A DNA stretch of 64,000 nt from assembly GCA_014529385.2 (NCBI GenBank), contig CM043960.1:27977896-28041895 (forward strand), read 5' to 3'. Positions within the stretch are counted from its first letter, which is position 1; every line of letters starts with the position of its first letter. The notes below the pieces were generated by a model. The model was not told the origin of the DNA, ran no database searches, and saw only the letters and a program-made list of their open reading frames with translations. Positions 8,979 to 19,218 of the stretch are shown one piece after another. Source of the DNA: Adiantum capillus-veneris. Lineage: Eukaryota > Streptophyta > Polypodiopsida > Polypodiales > Pteridaceae. A program made the translations under genes and the position numbers.

Positions 8979-11575
8979 TGAGGCGGTCCGGGGCGGGCAA
9001 CAAGAAGAGTGGCCTCTAAACACCCTTCGAGGCTCCCGTGCTGCTCAATTGGGGCTAGGGCAAGCACAATCACAGACAAAAACAACCCACAGCTCGAAAC
9101 CAAACAAGAAAAGAGGCACCACCTAGTTGTAGATGTGAACTAGGACGCACGTGATATCTCCTTGTACTCAAACGCACCAAGAGAGGGGAATTCAAGATAG
9201 CCACACACACCAAACACAAACATTCACCACGCCAGAGAGAGAGGTAAAGCGCACAAATCAAGTTAAGCAACTCAGTCTTAGCCTTAAAGACTAGAAACAT
9301 ACAAAGCTTGATGAGAAATAGAGAGAAATTACAAAACTTGACCTTGTTGCCAATACGCAAATTGTCTTAGGGTCACAGGAGCCCTCTCACCAAGCACCCT
9401 CTTACAATTGAAAGTTTTGGCAAACAATTCAACAAGCCCTCAAACCACCATGCATGAAATGGCACAACAAACTTCAAGGACAATATACCTTCAACCACCT
9501 GATGAGCCAACATATCAAGTCAATTTGGAGAGAAGAGTCGTAGTTGCAGCATACAATTGCACCCAAAACTATGAATCTTATTTATGGAAAAGAGTAGGCT
9601 ACAAGTGTGATTGCAGAGTATATTATCACTCCACTCCTCTAGATGGCATAACTAACTTCAAGCTTCTCCATGCACCTATGTATAGTGATGGAATAGAGCA
9701 CTCACAATGCACACACTCTACACAACTAGACTTGAAGAGTGGTGTGTTATGTGTTGAGAATGGTGTGGTGTAGTGTGATCATGTGATTTACAAAGGAGAG
9801 AAGGGCTCTAGTTATAGGTTTTAGAAGCCCCGATTAGGATTAGGCCTAATCAAGTTTATTTGAAGGAATAAAAGATTATGCATATTTTTTTATTTTTTTA
9901 ATGAGGGTGGGTCTCTCTTGTCCTTTGAATCACATAGATGTGGGATCAAGGCAAGAGAATTATTGAGGATGAAAGGAGAGAGGATTAGGTGAATAATTTG
10001 GGAGTGCCTACTCTAGTAGAGGGTGCATTTTACAATAAGGTTAGTGGTTAGTAGTTAGTAATTATCACTAAACAATATTTACAAAATCATTCCCCAAATG
10101 GTGAGATATATGATGAGAAAATTTAGAGAAGGGATAAGCTTGTAAAGCAAGGTTGAAGCTTGGAGAAGTTGACATTCACCTCTTTACAGCACCGGTAGAA
10201 GAAGCGGTCAGAATGGTGAAGTAACACATGTTGATGAAGCTATGTTATCTTCAAACCTTGGAAAATTCATGATAAAAGCCTTCATTTGCAGAGGTCATCC
10301 TTGGATTTTTGCTGATTTTTGAAGTTCTTTACAAAGCTGAAGAGAGTATGGTAATATGGACATATATGTAGAGAGAAAGGGGGACACATAGGGTGTAGAA
10401 ATGGAGGATGAAGACTGTGGAGGTGTGAGAGATGTGGCAATGGTGAAGAGGGTGAATTAGGACATGGGAGTTGCAGGTTTGGGAACGGGAAGGAGAGGGA
10501 GAAGTGTGTGTGAAAGAGGAAAATGATAAAGTGGAAGAGGGAGTGTGGCCGCATAGCATGGGCAAACTCGGGTCCACCAATAAAATCATAGCTCATAGCT
10601 CGTACCTCAAAAAAATATAAACAAATTTGAGGTGAAAGTGAAACTCAGGAGCTACAACTTTTGTTTGTATCACCTTTTCAAATTCGGGGAGCATGTGATC
10701 TTTAAAAATTCAGTAAAACCAACTTATTTTTCCACTGCACAAGGTCCTTGTGAGGTCCTTCTTTGGATGATTCTTTTGAATACCTCCAAGAGTGAGCTCC
10801 CCATGGTGCATGCATGCATGCCACATACCCTTGACCTTATTTGTTAGGTCTATAATTGAAGATATTGTTGAGATCATGATATAAGTGAATAGTACAACTA
10901 AGAAAATCAAATATTGAGGGGTCTAAAAAAATATGTATATGTCAAATATAAATAATATAGGTGGAAAAAATATAAAGGGGTCAAAATAAATCTCTCTCAT
11001 TATAAGTCTACCATAAAAGATGAATATTTTTGGTGGTCTAATTTATGAGAGTAATAGAGAATAGATGTAGGAAGGAAAAATGACAATAGTGAAAAAATAT
11101 ACACATAAATAAACTAGTTTTTTTGGATTTTTGTTGGGATGGAGTTACACCAAAAAAAAGAGAAGCTTGCATGAAATTATTTTTATTTCGGAATAAAGAG
11201 TATGCAAAATGGTAAGAAAAAATATGATAATGGCGAGTCAATGTACATAGGATAAATAACACACCATAGGTAGAAATATTTAAATAAATACCAAAATAAT
11301 TATGAAAAATCCTTTTATTTAGGCCCTATATACAATGAAATATTTACACACAAACGGGCCATAATATACTTATAATTTTTATTTTTTAAATTTTCTTGGC
11401 TCAACTAGCCTAGTGACTAGCTAATTAAGGGTTTTTAAGAAAATATAGGGGAAGTCCTCTAACTCACACACGCTTATCTACAGTGAAATGGTATGGATAA
11501 CCAAAATGTTCGAGTGATTTGATAAGGTGAGGTAGCTTAATATGGCAATTATGGAAAGCCGAAAAACGGCTATCA
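8979..11575 (-). repeat. LTR-A (3' end of the nested tandem element)
   Basis: The left edge is the host gag break; the right edge follows the polypurine tract, with terminal TG...CA on the plus strand (TGAGGCGG...GGCTATCA). It is the most diverged of the three LTRs. Its TATA-like site is mutated (minus strand CTATAACTAG at 9808-9817, against CTATAAATAG in the other two). It contains a plus-strand (antisense) ORF, 9408-9773, whose protein is nearly the same as in the other LTRs; this may only reflect young duplication. Confidence 0.85.
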
Positions 11576-11578
11576 TTA

Positions 11579-11588
11579 GCTCCCCCCT
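11579..11588 (-). promoter_or_regulatory. Polypurine tract of nested unit A
   Basis: The minus strand reads TAAGGGGGGAGC just upstream of LTR-A (which begins TGATAGCC on that strand). Position and composition fit the plus-strand primer site. Confidence 0.7.
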
Positions 11589-11622
11589 TAGATAATGGTA
11601 CAGTCATGTACCGTTTATCCGA

Positions 11623-12513
11623 TCATACAACATGTAGATTGTGTAACGTCTGTCTTTGTCTGCTCTCATCTTTGAAGAACCTTTGTTGTATGATTAAAAA
11701 ACCTTGTGTGATATGAAAGGTTCCCAGAGCCAATAGCAGGATGTAATGAAGTGACTGAGTAGACCTCCTCCATTGAGAAAAATTCCATAAGCACCCCCCA
11801 AGATCAAAGATCTTGAAATATCTTTCCCAAAGAGAGATGTATGGTATGGAATCACTTACTGATTTCGGTTGAAGAAACTTGTAGATTCTATTGTTGTCCA
11901 TCATTGCATCTATCACTATGAATGTGATATAAAAGATTGGCTGCTCTTGCTCCTGTGTAAAGTTGATATATCTGCTACGATCTTCAAGAGCTTGTATGAG
12001 CAAATTCCTGAACTGTAGCTCATAAAATTCATTCAACCTGGGTAGGCTCATCAAGTCAAAAATTCTATGACCTTCATGATTTAGGAAAGCTTGATCCATG
12101 CTTCCAATTGCTATTGGAAGATATTTCAAATAGTTTACCATATACGTAGATAATAGACGATGGTTTCTGTTGCTTCCAACACATTGGAAGAGAATAGATT
12201 TTGGTACTGATTGATGAAAAATCCACATGTAGCAGTCAACAAGTTTTTCATCTATGATGAAGACCAGAAGCATCACAATGTGCGACCTCCATACACCAAA
12301 GAACCAAATGAAGAAGGTTTGGAAACATCCGTTCATCACCAAGTATTCATGTCCTCTTCCACTTAAGAAGGTATGGTGCTCCCGATGAAAGGTATATGTG
12401 AAGAGAGGAGAAGTTGACTTTGAAGAGGTGAAACCCAATGTGAAGATGATTGGGGCTTCGAAAGTTTGGATTTTCTTGCTAAGAGATTGTCCCATGAATA
12501 AAGAGACACCCAC
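11623..12513 (-). CDS. Unknown ORF2 of nested unit A, intact, with hydrophobic segments
   Basis: A 296-residue open frame starts 30 bases after the Gag stop and ends about 40 bases before LTR-A. I do not recognise a family. Visible features are an aromatic hydrophobic stretch near residues 90-115 (FFIWFFGVWRSHIVMLLVF) and another near 250-275 (LHYILLLALGTFHITQGFLI), with a polar middle containing SMDQAFLNHEGHRIFDLMS. It is the last gene before the 3' LTR, the place env-like genes occupy in some plant elements, and the two membrane-type segments would suit that. There is no obvious signal peptide. The ORF is full length here but broken in unit B. An env-like role is inference only. Confidence 0.6.
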   Translation of the reverse strand: MGVSLFMGQSLSKKIQTFEAPIIFTLGFTSSKSTSPLFTYTFHREHHTFLSGRGHEYLVMNGCFQTFFIWFFGVWRSHIVMLLVFIIDEKLVDCYMWIFHQSVPKSILFQCVGSNRNHRLLSTYMVNYLKYLPIAIGSMDQAFLNHEGHRIFDLMSLPRLNEFYELQFRNLLIQALEDRSRYINFTQEQEQPIFYITFIVIDAMMDNNRIYKFLQPKSVSDSIPYISLWERYFKIFDLGGCLWNFSQWRRSTQSLHYILLLALGTFHITQGFLIIQQRFFKDESRQRQTLHNLHVV

Positions 12514-12543
12514 TAAAACATCATTGGAGAGAATGATACCCTT

Positions 12544-13806
12544 CTAACAGTTTCCTTTTATGATTTTATTTTTTACTACTCTTCCATGTTCTTCATCCCC
12601 TTCTAAGCCCCCACTTTGGCAAGGTTGTAACTCCTCACATTGTACCACCTCAAAGGTTGACGGAGTACTGTTTGATTTTGTGAAAACTTTGGCTTCTTGC
12701 ATAATAGGTTCCTCCATGCTTAACATACATGGGTCATACCAATGCTTTTCAACATCCTCAAACACTTCTTGAAGATTATCCTCACATGGATTCAACTCAC
12801 ACTCTTCTACTTTGTTTTGGGGTTGGCATTCCATGTACACAATCATCTCTTTATGATCAATGTGGTCTATGATCTCCCCACCTATGATTTCATCTTCTTC
12901 TTAACTCTCTTCTTTAAGACAAGATACACTCTCAGAACATTCCATAAGATCAAGGTTACCTTCAAGGTCTTCATTCTCCATAGAGTCATGTTGCACAGAA
13001 GCTTCGTCTGCTCGGACTAGAATTTGATCCTCCGCCAAAAGGTTGGATGTATCCATTATTGAATCATCAATGCCATTTGAGATATCTTGTGACGATTTTT
13101 GCATGCTTGTGATAAAGGTAGAAGAAGGAGATTCCACATTTTAATCTTGGCCACACACTTTAGCACTTGAATAATCAGTTGGCATGTAAGTAACTTCTTC
13201 AACATTTGTTGGAGTAGAAGGAGACAGGTATGGCGAAGAAGATGACTCCTTGATAAAGACACTTTCATGATGGTTGGTTCTTCCAGCATGATGGAAACCA
13301 TTTTTGATGTAGAAGTACTTGTGAAACTTCCCTCTGGCAATAGTGACCGCTTCCTTAAAGGTAGAGGGTCCACTACAAGTAACCTTAGTCTTTAGGAAAG
13401 GAGACAAACCCGAAATAAATTGCTCCACATAATCTGGAAATGTAGAACTAAATTCACATCTTCCCCATTGACGAGAAAAAATATCCTCATAAGCATAGTA
13501 GTCTTCACCACGTTGTTGAAGTCTCCCTAATGAAGCCCATGCTTTCTCCGCTGTTGGAAATTTAGAGAATCTGGTCTTCAAAGCTTTGGAAATTTGGGTA
13601 TACCCATCTTCAATCTGAGAAGATATACTCCAAAACCATTGCTCAGCGTTGCCTCTAAGGCATAGCAATAGAAAATCCCCTTTTTCAATGTCATCCCTTT
13701 TACCAAGGATACGACAAACCATTCTAAAATCAACAAGAAAATCATCAACATCTTCTTCTACATTTCCGAAGAAGATTGGGATATCATCAAATGTATAGCG
13801 TGTCAT
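12544..13806 (-). pseudogene. Gag-like ORF of nested unit A, with two in-frame stops
   Basis: The same frame as the intact unit B copy is interrupted by stops at about 13141 and 12901. The N-terminal 221 residues (MTRYTFDDIPIFF..., then EQWFWSISSQIEDGYTQISK and RGEDYYAYEDIFSRQWGRCEF) match the retrotransposon Gag capsid fold pattern. It lacks two residues (LE, 6 bp) near YVKLEQCISGL relative to unit B. The C-terminal part is acidic. The second ORF follows after 30 bases. Confidence 0.8.
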
Positions 13807-14101
13807 AGTCTCTCAGTGCTAGAACCACACAAAGATTAGTTCCAAACAATCATTTTCTCTCATGACATCAACTAACTACACAAAGTTTTGAAAGGTCTTT
13901 CAACATGAATTCTAGATTCTTATGTGAAAATGTTTTTTCCTTTCTTATGTTATGCTAATCCAAACCATATTCTATATCAATTTCTGTTGTCTTGAAATTA
14001 AACTTAGTCATACAAGTTTTCATGATTCGTAAAATCTACTTGATTATGCTAAAACTCAAGCATTCATGCAATACAACAACAATAAGCACAAAGTAATTCC
14101 T

Positions 14102-14114
14102 CAGTGGGGGCACC
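14102..14114 (-). promoter_or_regulatory. Primer-binding site of nested unit A (mutated)
   Basis: On the minus strand, directly after LTR-B, it reads AGGTGCCCCCACTG. The unit B counterpart is TGGTGCCCCCACTG, so the first base is changed. The cognate tRNA cannot be named with confidence. Confidence 0.55.
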
Positions 14115-14119
14115 TATTC

Positions 14120-16692
14120 GAGGCGGTCTGGGGCGGGCAACAAGAAGAGTGGCCTCTAAACACCCTTCGAGGCTCCCCTGCTGCTCAATTGGGGCTAGGG
14201 CAAGCACAATCAGAGACAAGAACAACCCACAGCCCGCAACCAAACAAGAAAAGGGGCACCACCTAGTTGTAGATGCGAACTAGGATGCACGTGATATCTC
14301 CTTGTACTCAAACGCACAAAGAGAGGGGAATGCAAGATAGCCACACACACCAAACACAAACATTCACCACACCAGAGAGAGGTAAAGCGCACAAATCAAC
14401 TTGAGCAACTCAGTCTTAGCCTTAAAGACTAGATGCACACAAAGCTTTATGAGAAATAGAGAGACAACACAAAACTTGACCTTGTCGCCAATACACAAAT
14501 TGTCTTAGGATCATGAGAGCCCTCTCACCGAGCACCCTCTTTCAATTGAAAGTTTTGGCAAACAATTCAACAAGCCCTCGAACCACCAAGCATGAAATGG
14601 CACAACAAACTTCAAGGACAATATACCTTCAACCACCTGATGAGCCAACTTATCAAGTCAATTTGGAGAGAAGAGTCCTAGTTGCAGCATACAATTGCAC
14701 CCAAAACTATGAATCTTATTTATGGAAAAGTGTAGGCTACAAGTGTGATTGCAGAGTATATTATCACTCCACTCCTCTAGATGGCATAACTAACTTCAAG
14801 CTTCTCCATGCACCTATGTGTAGTGATGGAATAGAGCACTCACAATGCACACACTCTACACAACTAGGCTTGAAGAGTGGTGTGTTATGTGTTGAGAATG
14901 GTGTGGTGTAGTGTGATCATGTGATTTACAAGGGAGAGAAGGGCTCTATTTATAGGTTTTAGAAGCCCCGATTAGGATTAGGCCTAATCAAGTTTATTTG
15001 AAGGAATAAAAGATTATGCATATTTTTAATTTTTTTTAATGAGGGTGGGTCTCTCTTGTCCTTTGAATCACATGGATGTGGGCTCAAGGGAAGAGAATTA
15101 TTGAGGATGAAAGGAGAGAGGATTGAGTGAATAATTTGGGAGTGCCTACTCTAGTAGAGGGTGCATTTTACAATAAGGTTAGTGGTTAGTAGTTAGTAAT
15201 TATCACTAAAAAATATTTACAAAATCATTCACTAAATGGTGAGATATATGATGAGAAAAGTTAGAGAAGGGATAAGCTTGTAAAGCAAGGTTGAAGCTTG
15301 GAGAAGTTGACATTCACCTCTTTACAGCAACGGTAGAAGAAGCGGTCAGCATGGCGAAGTAACGCGTGTTGATGAAGCTATGTTATCTTCAAACCTTGGA
15401 AAATTCATGATAAAAGCCTTCATTTGTAGAGGTTATCCTTGGATGTTTGTTGATTTTTTGAAGTTCTTTACAAAGCTGAAGAGACTATGGTAATATGGAC
15501 ATATATGTAGAGAGAAAGGGGAACACATAGGGTGTAGAAATGGAGGTGTGAGAGATGTGGCAATGGTGAAGAGGGTGAATTAGGACATGAGAGTAATAGG
15601 TTTGGGAACGGGAAGGAGAGGGAGGAGTGTGTGTGAAAGAGGAAAATGATAAAGTGGAAGAGGGAGTGTGGCTGCATAGCATGGGCAAACTGGGGTCCAC
15701 CAATAAAATCATAGCTCACACCTTGTAGCTCAAAAAAGTATGAAACAATTTGAGGTGAAAGTGAAACTCAGGAGCTACAACTTTTGTTTGTATCACCTTT
15801 TCAAATTTGGGGAGCATGTGATCTTTAAATATTCAGCAAAACCGACTATTTTTTCCCTTGCACAAGGTCCTTGTGAGGTCCTTCTTTGGATGATTCTTTT
15901 GAATACCTCCAAGAGTGAGCTCCCCATGGTTCATGCATGCATGCCACATACCCTTGACCCTATTTGTTAGGTCTATAATTGAAGATATTGTTGAGATCAT
16001 GATATAAGTGAATAGTACAACTAAGAAAATCAAATATTGAGGGGTCTAAAAAAATATGTATATGTCAAATATAAATAATATAGGTGAAAAAAATATAAAG
16101 GGGTCAAAATAAATCTCTCTCATTATAAGTCTACGATAAAAGATGAATATTTTTGGTGGTCTAATTTATGAGAGTAATAGAGAATAGATGTAGGAAGGAA
16201 AAATGACAATAGTGAAAAAATATACACATAAATAAACTAGTTTTTTTGGATTTTTGTTGGGATGGAGTTACACCAAAAATAAGAGAATCTTGCATGAAAT
16301 TATTTGTATTTCGGAATAAAGAGTATGCAAAATGGTAAGAAAAAATATGGTCATGGTGAGTCAATGTAGATAGCATAAATAACACACCATATGGTAGAAA
16401 TATTTAAATAAATACCAAAATAATTATGAAAAATCCTTTTATTTAGGCCCTATATACAATGAAATATTTACACACAACTGGGCTATAGTATACTTATAAT
16501 TTTTATTTTTAAAATTTTTTTTGGCTCAACTAGCCCAGTGACTAGCTAATTAAGGGTTTTTAAGAAAATATAGGGAAAGTCTTCTAAGGCTTATCTACAG
16601 TGAAATGGTAGGGATAACCAAAATGTTCGAGTGATTTGATAAGGTGAGGTAGCTTACTATGGCAATTATGGAAAGCCGAAAAACGGCTATCA
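14120..16692 (-). repeat. LTR-B (middle, shared LTR of the nested dimer)
   Basis: This copy closely matches LTR-C in both its U5-like and U3-like parts. Its minus-strand TATA box CTATAAATAG is at 14946-14955, so transcription would run leftwards from about 14915. The right end is GGCTATCA after a C-rich tract. An antisense ORF of 132 codons (14513-14911) lies downstream of the TATA box. The poly-G PPT of unit B lies just to its right (about 16697-16706). Confidence 0.85.
14946..14955 (-). promoter_or_regulatory. TATA box in LTR-B
   Basis: The minus strand reads CTATAAATAG, a good plant TATA box. It lies in the interior of the LTR, about 0.8 kb before the primer-binding site. It is conserved in LTR-C and mutated in LTR-A. 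Confidence 0.65.
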
Positions 16693-16696
16693 TTAG

Positions 16697-16706
16697 CCCC
16701 CCCCTT
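16697..16706 (-). promoter_or_regulatory. Polypurine tract of nested unit B
   Basis: The minus strand reads AAGGGGGGGGGCTAATGATAG across the edge of LTR-B; the G run is longer than in unit A. It occupies the normal place directly before the LTR start TGATAGCC. Confidence 0.7.
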
Positions 16707-16739
16707 AGATAATGGTACAGTCATGTCCCGTTTATCCGA

Positions 16740-17605
16740 TCATACAACATGTAGATTGTGTAACGTCTGTCTTTGTCTGCTCTCATCTTTGAAGAACCTT
16801 TGTTGTATGATTAAAAAACCTTGTGTGATATGAAAGGTTCCCAGAGCCAATAGCAGGATGTAATGAAGTGACTCAGTAGACCTCCTCCATTGAGAAAAAT
16901 TCCATAAGCACCCCCCAGGATCAAAGATCTTGTATGGTATGGAATCACTTACTGATTTCGGTTCAAGAAACTTGTAGATTCTATTGTTGTCCATCATTGC
17001 ATCTATCACTATGAATGTCATATAAAAGATTGACTGCTCTTCCTCCTGTGTAAAGTTGATATATCTGCTACGATCTTCAAGAGCTTGTATGAGCAAATTC
17101 CTGAACTGTAGCTGATAAAATTCATTCAACCTGGGTAGGCTCATCAAGTCAAAAATTCTATGACCTTCATGATTTAGGAAATCTTGATCCATGCTTTCAA
17201 TTGCTATTGGAAGATATTGCAAATAGTTTACCATATACGTAGATAATAGACGAAGGTTTCTGTTGCTTCCAACACATTGGAAGAGAATAGATTTTGGTAC
17301 TGATTGATGAAATATCCACATGTAGCAGTTAACAAGTTTTTCATCTATGATGAAGACTAGAAGCATCACAATGTGCGACCTCCATACACCAAAGAACCAA
17401 ATGAAGAAGTTTGGAAACATCCGTTCATCACCAAGTATTCATGTCCTCTTCCACTTAAGAAGGTATGGTGCTCCCGATGAAAGGTATATGTGAAGAGAGG
17501 AGAAGTTAACTTTGAAGAGGTGAAACCCAATGTGAAGATGATTGGGGCTTCGAAAGTTTGGATTTTCTTGCTAAGAGATTGTCCCATGAATGAAGAGACA
17601 CCCAT
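16740..17605 (-). pseudogene. Unknown ORF2 of nested unit B, frameshifted and deleted
   Basis: This is the counterpart of the intact ORF at 11623-12513. One G is missing at about 17407 (gaagaagtttgg against gaagaaggtttgg in unit A), splitting the frame into 17605-17366 and 17420-16740. A further ~33-bp in-frame loss removes the residues around ISLWERYFK. The hydrophobic segments remain recognisable. Function unknown. Confidence 0.75.
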
Positions 17606-17635
17606 TAAAACACCATTGGAGAGAATGATACCCTT

Positions 17636-18904
17636 CTAACAGTTTCCTTTTATGATTTTATTTTTTACTACTCTCCCATGTTCTTCATCCCCTTCTAAGC
17701 CCCCCCTTTGGCAAGGTTGTAACTCTTCACATTGTACCACCTCAAAGGTTGACGGATTACTGTTTGATTTTGTGAAAACTTTGGCTTCTTGCATAATAGG
17801 TTCCTCCATGCTTAACATACATGGGTCATACCAATGCTTTTCAACATCCTCAAACACTTCTTGACAATTATCCTCACATGGATTCAACTCACACTCTTCT
17901 ACTTTGTTTTGGTGTTGGCATTCCATGTACACAATCATCTCTTTATGATCAATGTGGTCTATGATCTCCCCACCTATGATTTCATCTTCTTCTTCACTCT
18001 CTTCTTTTAGACAAGATACACTCTCAGAACATTCCATAAGATCAAGGTTACCTTCAAGGTCATCATTCTCCATAGAGTCATGTTGCACAAAAGCTTCGTC
18101 TGCTCGGACTAGAATTTGATCCTCCGCCAAAAGGTTGGATGTATCCATTATTGAATCATCAATGCCATTTGAGATATCTTGTGATGATTTTTGCATGCTT
18201 GTGATAAAGGTAGAAGAAGGAGATTCCACATTTGAATCTTGGCCACACACTTTAGCACTTGAATAATCAGTTGGCATGTAAGTAACTTCTTCAACATTTG
18301 TCGGAGTAGAAGGAGACAGGTATGGCAAAGGAGATGACTCCTTGATAGAAACACTTTCATGATGGTTGGTTCTTCCAGCATGATGGAAACCATTATTGAT
18401 GTAGAAGTACTTGTGAAACTTCCTTCGGGCAATAGTTACCACTTCTTCAAAGGTAGAGGGTCCACTACAAGTAACCTTAGTCTTTAGGAAAGGAGACAAA
18501 CCCGAAATACATTGCTCCAATTTTACATAATCTGGGAATGTAGAACTAAATTCACATCTTCCCCATTGACGAGAAAAAATATCCTCATAAGCATAGTAGT
18601 CTTCACCACGTTGTTGAAGTCTCCCTAATGAAGCCCATGCTTTCTCCGCTGTTGGAAATTTAGAGAATCTGGTCTTCAAAGCTTTGGAAATTTGGGTATA
18701 CCCATCTTCAATCTGAGAAGATATACTCCAAAACCATTGCTCAGCATTGCCTCTAAGGCATAGCAATAGAAAATCCCCTTTTTCAATGTCATCCCTTTTA
18801 CCAAGGATACGACAAACCATTCTAAAATCAGCAAGAAAATCATCAACATCTTCTTCTAGATTTGCGAAGAAGATTGGGATATCATCAAATGTATAGCGTG
18901 TCAT
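17636..18904 (-). CDS. Gag-like protein of the nested TR-GAG element, intact
   Basis: A 422-residue ORF starts at MTRYTFDDIPIFF, about 310 bases after the LTR-C boundary. Residues ~1-160 resemble a retrotransposon Gag capsid domain (DDFLADFRMVCRILGKRDD, LCLRGNAEQWFWSI, KALKTRFSKFPTAEKAW, QCISGLSPFLKTKV). There is no CCHC zinc knuckle. Instead the C-terminal half is strongly acidic (EEESEEEDEIIGG, VEECELNPCEDN), unlike a nucleocapsid. No pol follows; an unknown ORF begins 30 bases downstream. Gag would assemble particles, and the enzymes would have to come from another element. Of the two Gag copies in the dimer, this is the one still open. Confidence 0.85.
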   Translation of the reverse strand: MTRYTFDDIPIFFANLEEDVDDFLADFRMVCRILGKRDDIEKGDFLLLCLRGNAEQWFWSISSQIEDGYTQISKALKTRFSKFPTAEKAWASLGRLQQRGEDYYAYEDIFSRQWGRCEFSSTFPDYVKLEQCISGLSPFLKTKVTCSGPSTFEEVVTIARRKFHKYFYINNGFHHAGRTNHHESVSIKESSPLPYLSPSTPTNVEEVTYMPTDYSSAKVCGQDSNVESPSSTFITSMQKSSQDISNGIDDSIMDTSNLLAEDQILVRADEAFVQHDSMENDDLEGNLDLMECSESVSCLKEESEEEDEIIGGEIIDHIDHKEMIVYMECQHQNKVEECELNPCEDNCQEVFEDVEKHWYDPCMLSMEEPIMQEAKVFTKSNSNPSTFEVVQCEELQPCQRGGLEGDEEHGRVVKNKIIKGNC

Positions 18905-19196
18905 AGTCTCTCAGTGCTAGAACCACACAAAGATTAGTTACAAACAATCATTTTCTCTCATGACATCAACTAACTACACAAAGTTTTGAAAGGTCTTTCA
19001 ACATGAATTCTAGATTCTTATGTGAAAATGTTTTTTTCCTTTCTTATGTTATGCTAATCCAAACCATATTCTAGATCAATTTTTGTTGTTTTGAAATTAA
19101 ACTTAGTCATACAAGTTTTCATGATTCATATAATCTACTTGATTATGCTAAAACTCAAGCATTCATGCAATACAACAACAATAAGCACAAAGTCAT

Positions 19197-19214
19197 TCCT
19201 CAGTGGGGGCACCA
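19197..19214 (-). promoter_or_regulatory. Primer-binding site of nested unit B
   Basis: On the minus strand, just after LTR-C, the sequence is TGGTGCCCCCACTGAGGA. It begins with the TGG that pairs with tRNA CCA ends. The tRNA is unassigned. The same type (TGGTGCCCCCATTGAGGA) is found at 49088 next to an unrelated LTR family. Confidence 0.7.
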
Positions 19215-19218
19215 ATTC

